A stretch of DNA of 64,000 nucleotides from Bacteroidota bacterium (GCA_004295015.1 SHNE01000049.1:124001-188000), one strand, 5' to 3'. Positions 45,425 to 56,081 are shown, counted from the first letter of the stretch. A program made the numbers and translations. The notes: generated by a model not told the origin, from the letters alone.

Positions 45425-46299
45425 TGACTATATTGTAACAGGCCATTATGCAAAGATATTGAATATTCGAAGCCGAATGACTTCAATTTTGTGATATCAG
45501 CCCTCCAGTTAGAAGGATCACCGGGTTTTGCATGTTGATTGAAGTGTAATGTAGCAGATGGTTTATAGTGGCTCAGAAAACTTGATGCGGCCTCTTTTAT
45601 TGTAGTCTCAATTCCTGAAGCTACGTTTATTGATTCTCCGTTAAATGCTGCTGATTTTAAAATGCAATCAATGGCTTTGCATAAATCTTTAATATAAATG
45701 AAGTCACGACTTTCTTGTCCTGTTCCAAATAATTCCAGCTTATCGGTGGTTTGAGACTTTCGGTATATATCCCAAAATAATTGTTTCCTCAAGCCTTCTC
45801 CATAGACGGAAAAAATACGGAGACTACAGGTTGGAATCTTTTTTAATTCATAGAATTCTTTACAGACAAGTTCAGCCAGATACTTATGCCATCCGTAGGG
45901 AGATAAAGGCTTAATCGCCGCATCCTCCGAAATTGGTAGATTTGCCGGATTGCCATACACTGCCGCACTCGATAAATGTATGAATTTGCATGAAGGATGA
46001 TAAGAGGAAATGGCCTGAAGAGTACTGTAGACATTATTTACATTGAGCTGGAAATCCAATTCTGGTTGTTCCAATGATAAGGGTACACTGCCGTTACCTC
46101 CGGCGTATATGCAAACCTCCGGTTTGTTGTTTTCAAACAGGATGGAGTAGTCTGAATTTTTTCTTTGAACCATGTAATAGTCAGGTTCATCCGGATAAGG
46201 CTTTACATCGCAGGAAATCACAGCTTGTCCTTTGCTTTTAAAATAAGCAACAAGATGCGATCCAATAAAACCTTTTGCACCCAAAACAAGCACTTTCAT
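45403..46299 (-). CDS. NAD-dependent sugar epimerase/dehydratase (SDR)
   Basis: A 298-residue extended SDR protein: MKVLVLGAKGFIGSHLVAYF, FIHLSSAAVYGNP, YGWHKYLAELV (Tyr-x-x-x-Lys), SLRIFSVYGEGLRKQ and RDFIYIKDLCKAI. It resembles UDP-glucose 4-epimerase-type enzymes, but sequence alone does not fix the nucleotide sugar. Located between TylF-type methyltransferase and glycosyltransferase genes in the long minus operon. Confidence 0.82.
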   Translation of the reverse strand: MKVLVLGAKGFIGSHLVAYFKSKGQAVISCDVKPYPDEPDYYMVQRKNSDYSILFENNKPEVCIYAGGNGSVPLSLEQPELDFQLNVNNVYSTLQAISSYHPSCKFIHLSSAAVYGNPANLPISEDAAIKPLSPYGWHKYLAELVCKEFYELKKIPTCSLRIFSVYGEGLRKQLFWDIYRKSQTTDKLELFGTGQESRDFIYIKDLCKAIDCILKSAAFNGESINVASGIETTIKEAASSFLSHYKPSATLHFNQHAKPGDPSNWRADITKLKSFGFEYSISLHNGLLQYSQWLKENE

Positions 46300-46304
46300 T
46301 TACC

Positions 46305-47099
46305 TTATGTTTTTTTTATAATCAGACCTTGTCCTGTTGGCATGGTGTATATTTCATGATTGACCTTTTTAGCAAATTCGTCAAAGGCGATTTTTTGATG
46401 GATATGCATAGGAAAGCCATAGTCATCAAGTAAAATTACACCTTGTCTTACTATGCGAGGCCAAAAGTATTCAAGAGCTGCAATCTCCGGAATTTTGTTA
46501 TTCATATCAATCGACAAATAACAAATCTTTTGAGCATCGCATTGGCTCAGTGTTTCCGGGATTGCTCCGCGAATAATACTGGTCCGGAAGGGGGCAAATG
46601 TTTTTAGAACTTCCTCATAACAATCTCTGTAATTATAATTCGAAATTCCCAGACTTTTTTCTTCTTCAGTAATAAACCTCGGATCGAGTCCCTGGAATGT
46701 GTCCATGAGGTAGAAGGTTTTATTGCTTTCAGCGAAATTAATATATTCGATTATTGCTCGTGAATAAGCACCCGTATTTACACCGCATTCGACAAAATCC
46801 CCATCTAATTCTTTAACCAGATCAGCATACCAGCAAACCGTATAGACACGCCACATGAGTGTGAAGTTGGGCCATGGATTGGTTTTTCTGGCTGCTTCAT
46901 AGGCCGCAGCAAATCGCGGATCATTAATAAAATCACAATTATTACTCGTTGCAAGGCCGTCCGTATTATAAGTTAGCTGCCCATGGATATTGTTGAAGAT
47001 TTCTGAATTGTAATGAATTAGCTTATAGTTTTTTCTGAACCAATTTAATTTTACAAGTAAAAGCCTTAGAGATAAGGGAACAAAGTTCTTAATGCTCAT
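46305..47099 (-). CDS. TylF/MycF-family sugar O-methyltransferase
   Basis: A 264-residue SAM-dependent O-methyltransferase related to macrocin O-methyltransferase TylF. Matching stretches are FTLMWRVYTVCWYADL, GDFVECGVNTGAYSRAI (SAM binding), FYLMDTFQGLDPRF and the divalent-metal residues in CYLSIDMN and ILLDDYGF. Start chosen at ATG 47099; a TTG nine bases earlier is the alternative. It would methylate a hydroxyl on the glycan or its precursor. Confidence 0.87.
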   Translation of the reverse strand: MSIKNFVPLSLRLLLVKLNWFRKNYKLIHYNSEIFNNIHGQLTYNTDGLATSNNCDFINDPRFAAAYEAARKTNPWPNFTLMWRVYTVCWYADLVKELDGDFVECGVNTGAYSRAIIEYINFAESNKTFYLMDTFQGLDPRFITEEEKSLGISNYNYRDCYEEVLKTFAPFRTSIIRGAIPETLSQCDAQKICYLSIDMNNKIPEIAALEYFWPRIVRQGVILLDDYGFPMHIHQKIAFDEFAKKVNHEIYTMPTGQGLIIKKT

Positions 47100-47104
47100 A
47101 AATA

Positions 47105-47641
47105 TCAATCAGTTTTCCGGATAAATTTTGCTGGATTACCTGCAACAATAGTAAATGGAGCCACATCTTTTGTAACCACACTGCCTGCACCGACTATGGC
47201 ACCTTCTCCGATAGTAACACCTTTAAGAATGATGGAGTAGGCTCCGATCCAGGCACTTTTGCAAATACGAATAGGTTTTTTTTCGATGTGAGTCCAATCT
47301 TTTTTTCCGATTATCCAATTGGCACAATCATCTTTTCTGTTGGCAGAATTTAGGCTGTGTGTATCACTATCCTGAATAAGGCAGTTGAAGGAAATCAGAA
47401 CATCGTCCTCTATTATGATTGATTGTGCACTACCAATAAGACTGTTTGTTCCTATGAAAATATTGTTGCCAAGAATAATTTTAGCGTCAGGTGTATAGGT
47501 TGTCAGGGTAGCTTCCACAAGACAATTATCTCCAATCTCGACAAGAGACTCTTTATAAGTTTTATAAATGGTTCCCTTGATAGGTCCATTATTCATCGGT
47601 GTTGATGAAGATCTGAATAAAGATTTCAGATAGTTGAGCAT
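47105..47641 (-). CDS. Left-handed beta-helix O-acetyltransferase
   Basis: A 178-residue hexapeptide-repeat acyltransferase of the WbbJ/maltose-acetyltransferase type. Imperfect hexapeptides run through residues 50-165 (ILGNNIFIGTNSLIGS, IIIEDDVLISFNCLI, WIGAYSIILKGVTIGEGAIVGAGSVVTKDV), the catalytic His is in QDSDTHSLN, and AGNPAKFIRK closes it. It most likely O-acetylates the surface glycan. Confidence 0.87.
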   Translation of the reverse strand: MLNYLKSLFRSSSTPMNNGPIKGTIYKTYKESLVEIGDNCLVEATLTTYTPDAKIILGNNIFIGTNSLIGSAQSIIIEDDVLISFNCLIQDSDTHSLNSANRKDDCANWIIGKKDWTHIEKKPIRICKSAWIGAYSIILKGVTIGEGAIVGAGSVVTKDVAPFTIVAGNPAKFIRKTD

Positions 47642-47728
47642 AATCGGGATTGAGGCCTCAATGTAAATAAATTTTCTGTATTATATTCTTGACGATTTTT
47701 AGCTGATAGTAACACCCCGGGATTGTAT

Positions 47729-48946
47729 TTAGTCTGTTTGCCAATCACAGTTAATTATAATCGATCCGTAGTTCTTTCCTTCGTATTGTGAAAAAGGAGT
47801 TCCGGTATCAGCAACCTGCATTCTACACTGACCTTCATGTATATCAAAGATTGTTCCGTCTGATTTAACAACGGCAAAGTGAAATGAGTAAAAGTTTGGA
47901 GCAATCAACTGACCCGGAATGCGCATGGTTCCACTGTACAAATTGTCATTTATATTAAGCTCCTTAATGCTTTTGTGAATTGTGACAACTCTGTTTCCGA
48001 ATTTATCGAGGAGGGCTACTGAGAGTATCTCATCCTGGAGAATTTTATTGGCTTGCACCTGAATACGAATCCCGATTGGTTGATGAAAACCAAAAACTTC
48101 AGCCGGTTTATTGGCTTCGTCGACAGTTAGTGCCTCTGATATAAAAAAATCTTTCAAGGAGCTTTTTACAGGGTCAGCTACGAATCTGTTATCAGCTTCA
48201 TTTTCCCTAAGTGAAAGGTATTTTGCTGTCACAAGTTCCGTTGAATCATTCATGATCATCTTTCCTTTTTCCAGTAAAATGGCGCGGTTGCAAAGTTGGT
48301 TTACAAGACCCATCTGATGGCTGACGAAAAGTATTGTGCGTCCACTTTTAGTGACACTCTCCATTTGACCAATGCACTTTTTCTGAAATTCAGCATCGCC
48401 TACTGCAAGAACTTCATCAATGATCAGGATTTCCGGATCCAGGAAGGCAGCAACTGAGAAGGCTAAGCGAAGTTGCATGCCGCTGCTGTAGTGTTTGAGG
48501 GGTGTGTCTAAAAATTTCTCTACACCCGAGAAATCCACAATAGCATCAAATTTATTTTGTATTTCTTTTCTCCGCATTCCTAGAATAGAACCATTTAAAA
48601 AAATGTTTTCCCGCCCCGATAATTCAGGATGAAAACCTGTTCCAACTTCAAGGAGACTTGCGACTCGTCCTCTTCCAATTATTTTACCATCGGTAGGAGG
48701 TGTGATTTTGCTTAGTATTTTCAGAAGCGTGGATTTTCCGGCTCCATTTTTACCTATAATACCAATTGATTCTCCTGCCTCAACACTGAAGCTTATATTT
48801 TTTAAAGCCCAGAATTCTTCGGTGCTAATGGTTCTTTTAAATTTTAGCAGATTGATTATACTTTCACGAAATGTCTGATAGGGCTCTGACTCATGTCTTA
48901 TCCTGTACATTTTTGAAATGTCTATTATTTCCAGAATCGCGTTCAT
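47729..48946 (-). CDS. wzt: O-antigen/teichoic acid-type ABC exporter ATPase
   Basis: A 405-residue ATPase of an ABC glycan exporter. Walker A is GIIGKNGAGKSTLLK (about 64-78), the signature YSSGMQLRLAFSVAAF, Walker B ILIIDEVLAVGD and the switch His in ILFVSHQMG. Beyond residue 265 there is an extra domain (FHQPIGIRIQVQANKIL ... FAVVKSDGTIFDIHEGQC) like the Wzt C-terminal beta sandwich that binds the capped end of the glycan chain. Its ATG overlaps the permease stop (ATGA). Confidence 0.92.
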   Translation of the reverse strand: MNAILEIIDISKMYRIRHESEPYQTFRESIINLLKFKRTISTEEFWALKNISFSVEAGESIGIIGKNGAGKSTLLKILSKITPPTDGKIIGRGRVASLLEVGTGFHPELSGRENIFLNGSILGMRRKEIQNKFDAIVDFSGVEKFLDTPLKHYSSGMQLRLAFSVAAFLDPEILIIDEVLAVGDAEFQKKCIGQMESVTKSGRTILFVSHQMGLVNQLCNRAILLEKGKMIMNDSTELVTAKYLSLRENEADNRFVADPVKSSLKDFFISEALTVDEANKPAEVFGFHQPIGIRIQVQANKILQDEILSVALLDKFGNRVVTIHKSIKELNINDNLYSGTMRIPGQLIAPNFYSFHFAVVKSDGTIFDIHEGQCRMQVADTGTPFSQYEGKNYGSIIINCDWQTD

Positions 48947-49776
48947 CAGGCCAGATCTGCAAAATTATATTCGGTTTTTTTAAAATAGGCCAGGCCAATA
49001 AAAAACAGTAAAAGCGAAACGCCAATACTTTTTCCTATCAGTATCCAGTTGAATGGAGACCCGGTTAAAGCAGCACGAAATGCCTCGATGACACCGCTTA
49101 ATGGATTAAGCTGGAGAAGATCTTGTAAAATTCCGGGAGGAATGAAAGTCACCGGATAAATCACCGGGGTGAGGAATAGCAATACCTGAATCATGAATGG
49201 AATAACATACCTGAAGTCACGGTATCTTACGTTAAGCGCTGCGAGAAAGGAGCCTAGGCCTATTGTTGCCATTAAGGTGATTAGAACGCTTAATGGAAGT
49301 GCAATGCATAATTGGCCAAAGGAAACAGGACTACGATAATAGATTAGTAATCCGATAAATAAAATAAAGGTCATGGCAAAATCTACAAGTGTAGATATGA
49401 TAGATGATATGGGGATAATTAATCTGGGGAAATAAACTTTCTTAATTATATTGGCATTGGAAACCATGCTGTTGCCGGCATTAGAAACTCCTGTTGAAAA
49501 AATAGTCCACAGCATTAGGCCTGAATAAACAAAAACAGGATAGGGGAGTACTCCGTGTTCAATTTTCAATGCCTTTGAAAAAAACAATGTAAATACAACC
49601 ATCAATAGAAAAGGCTGGAGAATAGCCCATAAAGCACCTAATACGGTTTGTTTGTATTTAATTTTAACATCACGCCAGGTGAAAAAATAAAAGAGCTCAC
49701 GAAAAGTCCATAATTCAGGCAGATCGATTCTGGTTCTCTTTGTCGGTTTGATTTCGTATTCCATGACTGATTTCAT
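48946..49776 (-). CDS. wzm: O-antigen ABC exporter permease
   Basis: A 276-residue ABC-2 type permease with about six helices, partner of wzt. It has the N-terminal amphipathic ELFYFFTWRDVKIKYKQTVL and AILQPFLLMVVFTLFF, PVFVYSGLMLWTIFSTG, and the C-terminal LNPLSGVIEAFRAAL block common to Wzm proteins. ATG 49776 is preferred to TTG 49779. It follows the PKD protein gene by 32 bases in the same operon. Confidence 0.92.
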   Translation of the reverse strand: MKSVMEYEIKPTKRTRIDLPELWTFRELFYFFTWRDVKIKYKQTVLGALWAILQPFLLMVVFTLFFSKALKIEHGVLPYPVFVYSGLMLWTIFSTGVSNAGNSMVSNANIIKKVYFPRLIIPISSIISTLVDFAMTFILFIGLLIYYRSPVSFGQLCIALPLSVLITLMATIGLGSFLAALNVRYRDFRYVIPFMIQVLLFLTPVIYPVTFIPPGILQDLLQLNPLSGVIEAFRAALTGSPFNWILIGKSIGVSLLLFFIGLAYFKKTEYNFADLA

Positions 49777-49810
49777 CAAAGCAAACCTATGAAAAAATAT
49801 AGCGGAATTC

Positions 49811-52800
49811 TTAGTTAATGCGAGAATTCTTTACCACTTGTTTTAGTATTCTTTCATCACGAAACCGGAGGAGAACTGAATAAAGGCCATCGGGCAGATC
49901 ACTCAAATTCAGGTTAAATTCTGTTAGGCCTTTCGGAACACGATCCTCTGAAAACTCGTAGAGGGTTTTACCTAATTGATCTATCAACTGTAAAGTTAAA
50001 TCATCTTCATAGGGCAAAATTACTCTCACAATTACATTGTCGGTGAATGGGTTTGGGTAAGGGTTAATAACAGCCATTTCTTTAATACGACTAAAGCATT
50101 TTTCATTGTTGGAAGGTATATCATCTGACTGTCCATTCGGTTCACTGACTTTCACACAATAATAATCCAACTTAGAAGATGAACTGATTAAAAAAGATGC
50201 GTGAAATGTGTACCACTGTATTCCGGCGGGTCCATTTGGTATCAGTGAAACATAGTTTTCAAGGAAGTTGGTTCCATCTGCCAATCTTGCTTCAATATTT
50301 ACACTATCAATCTGCCGCGTTCCTAAGTTTGCAATCCTCGATACGATGTGAAAATAGTTTCCGGAGATATAGGAAGAATCACCGGTGATGGCGACGTCCA
50401 GTATTGGTTTTATAACATAGATGTTTTTTGAATTAGAATCTGTGCAGCCGAAGGCACTGCTTACAAACTGACTAATAACAAAAAGTCCTGTATCCTGATA
50501 AACATGAGAGGGTGCGCTCAGGTTACTTCCCGCTTGTCCGTCTCCAAAATCCCATGAGTAGAGTAATGCTCCCTGGGAGAAGTCTGTAAATTGAACATCA
50601 AGAGGCGGATTTCCAAATTGTGGATTGAAACTGAAATTCGCAGTGGGTAGAGGATGTGCTCTAATTGATTTTGTCACACTATGTTTGCATCCTATATCGG
50701 AAGTTACAGTAAGGTTTATGGAATAGGTTCCTGTATCGGTGAAGGTGTATACAGGATTTCTAATTGAGTCTATTAAAGGCGCAGAATCTATCAGCCAGTT
50801 CCAGGAAATAATACTGCCTGAGGAAACGGAACTCGAATCAACAAATTGAAAAACTGCATCTATACAGGCAGGTGTTTGCGCAAAGTTTGCCGAAGGAATT
50901 GGGCTTACCGATACTTGTTTGCTGCTTGTTGTCGCGCAGCCACCTTGCGCATAAACTGTTAGTGTTACGGTATAATTTCCGGGAAATGCATAAAAATGTG
51001 CAGGCTCTTTTAGTTGATTCGTCTGACTATCTCCAAATCTCCATATGTAGGCACTGTCAAGGGAAGATCCGGGATTAAAGAATTCCATCAGGTCGCCATA
51101 GCAAGTGGGAGAATAGGTGAAATTAGAAGTGGGAGAAGCATTAATTCTTAACTGAACAAGGGATGTATCACTGCATGAAAAATTGGTTGTTGCAATTAAA
51201 AAAACATTGAAGATGGAGGTGCTACTGTATGTATGTGTTGGGTCAGGAAGATTACTTGTATTAGATGTACCACTGCCAAAGTCACCGAAATTCCATGAGT
51301 AACCTGCAATATAGGACAGAGAGTCTGTCGTGCTTAGATTTGTGAAGCTTGTAACCTGATTGACGCATAAATTACTTACTGCAAAAGCTGCATTGGGAAG
51401 GGCGTGGATAATTGTATTGCTATTTACTGTATTAGTACATCCTTCGTTTGAAGTGACAGTTAATCGAACCGGAAAAATTCCGGCCGCAGAAAAGGTGTAT
51501 GAAGGATTTGTTTGAACAGAAGTATCTCCATTTTCAAAAGTCCAGTGTCTGCTAACAATTGTCGTTCCGGTGGGTGTGGAGGATAGGTCAGTGAATTGAG
51601 TTGGGCTGTTCAGACATGCATCAGTTGATGAGAATAATGCCACAGGACTTGCCGTAATTGTAATGCTTTGTTGTGATGCTGCACTCGGGCAATTACTCGG
51701 TGAATACGCGATGAGTGTAACTGTTTTTATTCCGGGAGTTGCAAACTGATGAACAGGACTTTGTGAGCTGTCTGTTGTTCCATCGTCAAAATCCCAAAAC
51801 CATCCACTTAAGGTATCTCCACTCACACTTGAAAGGTCTGTGAACTGAACATCATTTCCCTGACAAACGGTTGCGGGGCTAAAGGTAAATCCCGCAACAG
51901 GGATATTGTTCACTTTTATATCCTGAACAACCGTGTCGATACAACCATTTGAAGCAAAGACAATTTGTGTGACAGTGTAATTATTCACTCCGCCAAGATA
52001 GGTGTGACCCGGGTTAGCGATTGTATCGGTGTTTGTATCCCCAAAATCCCATGTGTAGCCTGTGATGGTGGCATTGCCAACAGTGCTATTGTCTATGAAC
52101 TGTACAACCTGACCCACACAGGTATTGGTAGCTTTATACTCTGCGATGGGACGATGATTAATCAGAATATTTTGTGTGTCTGATGAGGTACAGCCGCCGT
52201 CACTTGTAATTGTGAGAGTGACAATATAATTTCCTCCTGTATTAAAAACATAGGTAGGGTTGCTTATAGTGGATGAATCAGAGTTGCCAAAATCCCAGGC
52301 CCAACTTGAAATTGAACCACTCGAAACGCTCGACAAATCGTTGAAAACAATGGGGGCTTCAGAACATCCCGGGTTACTTGAGAAAGAAGCCAGTGGAATT
52401 GGTGAAATTCTGATGATCACCGAAGAGATCGATTCACAACCTGAACTTCCAGAAGCACGTAATGTGACAGTGTAGTTTCCTGTATCAGAATATATATACG
52501 ATGGACTTTGGACATTGGACGTATCACCATTGCCAAAATCCCAATGCCAGGATGAAATGAAACCGGAACTGATCGTACTTAAATCAATAAACCGTGTCGT
52601 GTCTCCGAGGCAGGTATTTTCAATTGTAAAATTCAGGTTTGGTGCGTAATCAATGTTGACCTGATTGGTTATCGAAGAACTATTCCCAAAGGCATCATGA
52701 ATGGTTAAGGTTACAGGTAAACTTCCACCATCGCTAAACACGATATTCGAAGGATTCATGTCAGAACTCGTTGCCCGGTTAACAGGACAAGGATGTGAAT

Positions 52801-53932
52801 ATTCGATGGTTTGAACTTGGTTGCTTCCTGTGTACAGGGCGTATAAAAACTGACTTCCACCTTCTCGAATCAAGCCAAGGCCTTTAGGATTTGATCCGGA
52901 AAAATAGTTGGACCCGAGAAAAGAAGGGCTGTTTCCACCTAAATCAGGGCCCAGATCATATCGGTCAATATTGTGTCCGGAATAATTTGCCACCATAAGC
53001 TTCCAATGTGAGCTGTCTTGAACTAAAGCAAGATCTGAAGGACTTCCGGAAGTTATAATGGTTTGAAACGTTGGTGTATTGCTGAGCTGAGCACCAAAAT
53101 CTGCCCGAACAACATTTCCTGAATTGTATCCTGCTATAAAAGCATACCAATTACCACAGCTATGAGCCAAGATCAGATCAAGCACAAATGATGCTCCGGT
53201 AACAGGGATGGGAGAAGATGGAACAGGTGTGTTGAGTATAGAATTCCCAAAATCTAATAAGGTCATTGTACCGGCGGTAAAATTTCCGACCAGTCCGAAG
53301 ATATTTCCTGTGCTATCGCTTGCCAGCTTTACTGACCAGGGCGTTGTTAAATTACTGTTACTGCTATTAAGAAGTACGGTCACACTATCCGGACTATTTT
53401 TCAGACTGTTTCCAAATCGAAGTCTTATGATTGAATATGTTCCGTAGTCTACAACGATTCCATACCAGGTTCCATTTTGGTTATAAAGTGCTATATCGGA
53501 AGGGTTAAATAATATCCCTCCAAAATTTCCCAGGTCCTCGAATGAAGTTGGGCGTTCTCCGGGTCCATTACCATAGATGACTCTGTTAATATTTCCATTC
53601 GATTTTCCGCAGACAAAAATGATAGTCGTATCATTTTCAGAAGTTACAGTAATATCTCCCGGGAAAGATAAACTGAATGCAGTATCAAATGCCAGTGTTC
53701 CGTTCGAGCTGAAAAAGCCGGGACAAAAATCCCATGAATAACTTGAAGCTCCAACACTCGAATTCGTTATGTTCAAAGTTTGTCCACTACAAATTGGATT
53801 TTGAATGCTGAACCCGGCGCTGGGACATTGGGATTTTACCTGTGTAAAATTTAGTACGAGTACAGGTAATAGCAAGGAGAGTAAGAGACGTTTGTTCATT
53901 CGTATAATCTTCTTTAGCAGACTGTTCTGCAT
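49811..53932 (-). CDS. Large PKD-repeat surface protein with T9SS type A sorting domain
   Basis: A 1373-residue exported protein (ATG 53932; ATG 53899 also gives a signal peptide, KRLLLSLLLPVLVLNFTQVK). Order: an initial PKD-like piece; a repeat region with about five NxxSFxDLGxxF-type blades (about 90-385) resembling a beta propeller; nine PKD domains (about 430-1190; WHWDFGNGDTSN, WAWDFGNSDSST, YTWDFGDTNTDT, WFWDFDDGTTDS and so on); a CARDB-like domain (LDVAITGDSSYISGNYF); and a type A sorting domain from PYPNPFTDNVIVRV. It probably acts as an adhesin or scaffold. Its position between the ABC exporter and GDP-fucose genes is unusual. Confidence 0.87.
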   Translation of the reverse strand: MQNSLLKKIIRMNKRLLLSLLLPVLVLNFTQVKSQCPSAGFSIQNPICSGQTLNITNSSVGASSYSWDFCPGFFSSNGTLAFDTAFSLSFPGDITVTSENDTTIIFVCGKSNGNINRVIYGNGPGERPTSFEDLGNFGGILFNPSDIALYNQNGTWYGIVVDYGTYSIIRLRFGNSLKNSPDSVTVLLNSSNSNLTTPWSVKLASDSTGNIFGLVGNFTAGTMTLLDFGNSILNTPVPSSPIPVTGASFVLDLILAHSCGNWYAFIAGYNSGNVVRADFGAQLSNTPTFQTIITSGSPSDLALVQDSSHWKLMVANYSGHNIDRYDLGPDLGGNSPSFLGSNYFSGSNPKGLGLIREGGSQFLYALYTGSNQVQTIEYSHPCPVNRATSSDMNPSNIVFSDGGSLPVTLTIHDAFGNSSSITNQVNIDYAPNLNFTIENTCLGDTTRFIDLSTISSGFISSWHWDFGNGDTSNVQSPSYIYSDTGNYTVTLRASGSSGCESISSVIIRISPIPLASFSSNPGCSEAPIVFNDLSSVSSGSISSWAWDFGNSDSSTISNPTYVFNTGGNYIVTLTITSDGGCTSSDTQNILINHRPIAEYKATNTCVGQVVQFIDNSTVGNATITGYTWDFGDTNTDTIANPGHTYLGGVNNYTVTQIVFASNGCIDTVVQDIKVNNIPVAGFTFSPATVCQGNDVQFTDLSSVSGDTLSGWFWDFDDGTTDSSQSPVHQFATPGIKTVTLIAYSPSNCPSAASQQSITITASPVALFSSTDACLNSPTQFTDLSSTPTGTTIVSRHWTFENGDTSVQTNPSYTFSAAGIFPVRLTVTSNEGCTNTVNSNTIIHALPNAAFAVSNLCVNQVTSFTNLSTTDSLSYIAGYSWNFGDFGSGTSNTSNLPDPTHTYSSTSIFNVFLIATTNFSCSDTSLVQLRINASPTSNFTYSPTCYGDLMEFFNPGSSLDSAYIWRFGDSQTNQLKEPAHFYAFPGNYTVTLTVYAQGGCATTSSKQVSVSPIPSANFAQTPACIDAVFQFVDSSSVSSGSIISWNWLIDSAPLIDSIRNPVYTFTDTGTYSINLTVTSDIGCKHSVTKSIRAHPLPTANFSFNPQFGNPPLDVQFTDFSQGALLYSWDFGDGQAGSNLSAPSHVYQDTGLFVISQFVSSAFGCTDSNSKNIYVIKPILDVAITGDSSYISGNYFHIVSRIANLGTRQIDSVNIEARLADGTNFLENYVSLIPNGPAGIQWYTFHASFLISSSSKLDYYCVKVSEPNGQSDDIPSNNEKCFSRIKEMAVINPYPNPFTDNVIVRVILPYEDDLTLQLIDQLGKTLYEFSEDRVPKGLTEFNLNLSDLPDGLYSVLLRFRDERILKQVVKNSRIN

Positions 53933-53973
53933 AAGAAGAATAATACGTCTTTTATCGAAAAAAGTTAGCTATT

Positions 53974-54909
53974 TCAGGTGCTGATTGTTTGTTCCCGGAA
54001 AAGCTTGTAAGTTGAGCTTATGCCTTGCTTCAGGTCAATTTTTGCTTTCCAACCTGCTTTGTTTATTTTGCTGGAATCCAATAACTTACGCATTGTGCCA
54101 TCCGGTTTCTCAAGGTTAAATCTGATTTCACCCCGGAAACCGACAATTTCACTGATCAGGTGTGCCAAATCACCGATACTGATTTCATCTCCGGAACCTA
54201 CGTTTACAAAGCCTCTTTCATTGTAATTATTCATCAGGACAATACATGCTTCTGCCAGATCATTTACATGGAGAAATTCCCTTAGAGGTTTCCCGCTACC
54301 CCAAACCTCAACAAAAGAATTTCCTGCGATTTTGGCTTCATGAAATTTTCTGATCAAGGCTGGCAAAACATGAGAGTTTTGTAAGTCATAATTGTCATTG
54401 GGGCCATAAAGATTTGTTGGCATGGCAGAAATAAAATTGCAGGCATATTGATCCCGGTAACTTTCGCATAACTTAATACCGGCAATTTTAGCTATGGCAT
54501 ATGGTTCATTCGTGCTTTCTAAATATCCGCTTAGCAAATATTCTTCTTTTAAGGGTTGCATTGCGTCTTTCGGATAAATGCATGACGAGCCTAAGAATAG
54601 AAGTTTTTTAATTCCATGCTTGTATGCCCCATGAATCAAATTCATTTCAATGGCAAGATTGTCATATAAAAAATCTGCACGGTATAGGTTATTGGCATAA
54701 ATTCCACCAACTTTTGCAGCAGCTAAAAAAACATAATCCGGTTTCTCCCTGGAATAAAACGAATTGACTTCTGCCTGATTTCTTAGATCAAGTTCATCGG
54801 ATGATTTATATACAAGATTTTCATAACCTAAAGACTGAAGTCCTTTCATAATTGCCGAACCTACCATCCCGCGATGACCGGCGACATAAATTTTATCTTC
54901 TTTATTCAT
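53974..54909 (-). CDS. fcl: GDP-L-fucose synthase
   Basis: Epimerises and reduces GDP-4-keto-6-deoxymannose to GDP-L-fucose. 311 residues from ATG 54909; an upstream extension to 54972 lies within gmd and is ignored. Motifs: [59 protein letters not shown] (Tyr/Lys pair) and [13 protein letters not shown]. The start overlaps the gmd stop by 8 bases, so the two act as a pair. Confidence 0.95.
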   Translation of the reverse strand: MNKEDKIYVAGHRGMVGSAIMKGLQSLGYENLVYKSSDELDLRNQAEVNSFYSREKPDYVFLAAAKVGGIYANNLYRADFLYDNLAIEMNLIHGAYKHGIKKLLFLGSSCIYPKDAMQPLKEEYLLSGYLESTNEPYAIAKIAGIKLCESYRDQYACNFISAMPTNLYGPNDNYDLQNSHVLPALIRKFHEAKIAGNSFVEVWGSGKPLREFLHVNDLAEACIVLMNNYNERGFVNVGSGDEISIGDLAHLISEIVGFRGEIRFNLEKPDGTMRKLLDSSKINKAGWKAKIDLKQGISSTYKLFREQTIST

Positions 54910-56014
54910 GGTAATTGAAAATCTTGTGTCCGCCTTCCTTGAGGTATTTATCTTTTCTGAAAAGTTCAACATCCGCTGCCATCATTTCTTTGACGAGGGC
55001 TTCAAAGGTGTACTTTGGTTTCCATCCCAATTTTTGATTTGCTTTACTTGCATCACCAATCAACAATTCAACCTCTGTAGGCCGGAAGTATCGGGGGTCA
55101 ACAGCCATGATTTGCTTACCTTTGGGCAACTGATATTCGGGCATATTGCATTTGGAAATAAGTGCTTTTTCATCGACCCCTTGTCCGGAGAATTCGATTT
55201 CGATACCCACTTCCATGAAAGAAAGACGGAGAAATTCCCGAACGGAAGTTGTTTTTCCTGTTGCGATAACAAAATCTTCCGGTACATCTTGTTGAAGCAT
55301 TAACCACATTGCCTCAATATAATCTTTAGCATGACCCCAATCTCGTTGAGCATTCAGATTGCCAAGGAATACCTGATCCTGTAAACCTAATGCAATACGT
55401 GCAACCCCTCGCGTTATTTTTCTCGAAACAAAAGTCTCTCCTCTTAAGGGTGACTCGTGATTGAAAAGTATTCCGTTAACGGCAAACATGTTGTACGCTT
55501 CACGGTAATTTACCGTAATCCAATATGCATACAGTTTTGCAGCAGCATAAGGAGAGCGTGGATAAAAGGGTGTTTTTTCAGATTGTGGTGTTTCCTGAAT
55601 CAAACCATATAATTCTGACGATGATGCCTGATAAACTTTTGTCTTTTTTGTTAATCCTAATAGTCTTACTGCCTCCAATATTCGAAGTGTTCCGATACCA
55701 TCGGCATTGGCAGTATATTCTGGAGTTTCAAAACTTACCATTACATGTGACATGGCACCGAGATTATAAATTTCTTCCGGTTGAACCTCCTGAATGATAC
55801 GTATCAGGTTAGTACTGTCCGTTAGATCTCCATAATGCAGTTTGAAGTTTACATTCTTTTCGTGAGGATCGAGGTATAAATGGTCAATTCTGTCGGTATT
55901 GAACAAAGAACTTCTTCTTTTAATACCATGTACCATGTATCCTTTTTTGAGGAGGAATTCTGCCAGATACGCTCCATCTTGTCCGGTTATTCCGGTAATT
56001 AATGCAACTTTCAT
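54902..56014 (-). CDS. gmd: GDP-mannose 4,6-dehydratase
   Basis: First step from GDP-mannose to GDP-L-fucose and other GDP-deoxyhexoses. The 370-residue length is normal. [80 protein letters not shown] and [20 protein letters not shown] are the standard blocks. It is first in the minus-strand run that extends to 41652. The mannose genes manA/manB/manC are not in the window. Confidence 0.97.
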   Translation of the reverse strand: MKVALITGITGQDGAYLAEFLLKKGYMVHGIKRRSSLFNTDRIDHLYLDPHEKNVNFKLHYGDLTDSTNLIRIIQEVQPEEIYNLGAMSHVMVSFETPEYTANADGIGTLRILEAVRLLGLTKKTKVYQASSSELYGLIQETPQSEKTPFYPRSPYAAAKLYAYWITVNYREAYNMFAVNGILFNHESPLRGETFVSRKITRGVARIALGLQDQVFLGNLNAQRDWGHAKDYIEAMWLMLQQDVPEDFVIATGKTTSVREFLRLSFMEVGIEIEFSGQGVDEKALISKCNMPEYQLPKGKQIMAVDPRYFRPTEVELLIGDASKANQKLGWKPKYTFEALVKEMMAADVELFRKDKYLKEGGHKIFNYHE

Positions 56015-56073
56015 ATTTCGTTATTATCTCTTTCTCATCCAGTTAGGAGGGAGAATCAGGTTGACTTAATTTC

Positions 56074-56081
56074 CAAAGATA
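56074..56081 (-). promoter_or_regulatory. -7 promoter element for the gmd operon
   Basis: TATCTTTG on the minus strand, a perfect TAnnTTTG, 60 bases before gmd. A -33 element is not clear. It may drive the whole run down to 41652. Confidence 0.5.

Noticed and set aside
49811..53932. Possible tandem DNA repeat array in the PKD gene
   Set aside because: The PKD domains are divergent in sequence; they are protein-level repeats and not a DNA repeat or CRISPR-like array.
54908..55303. Plus-strand open frame of 131 codons
   Set aside because: Lies wholly antisense to gmd, whose family motifs are intact; no protein features of its own.
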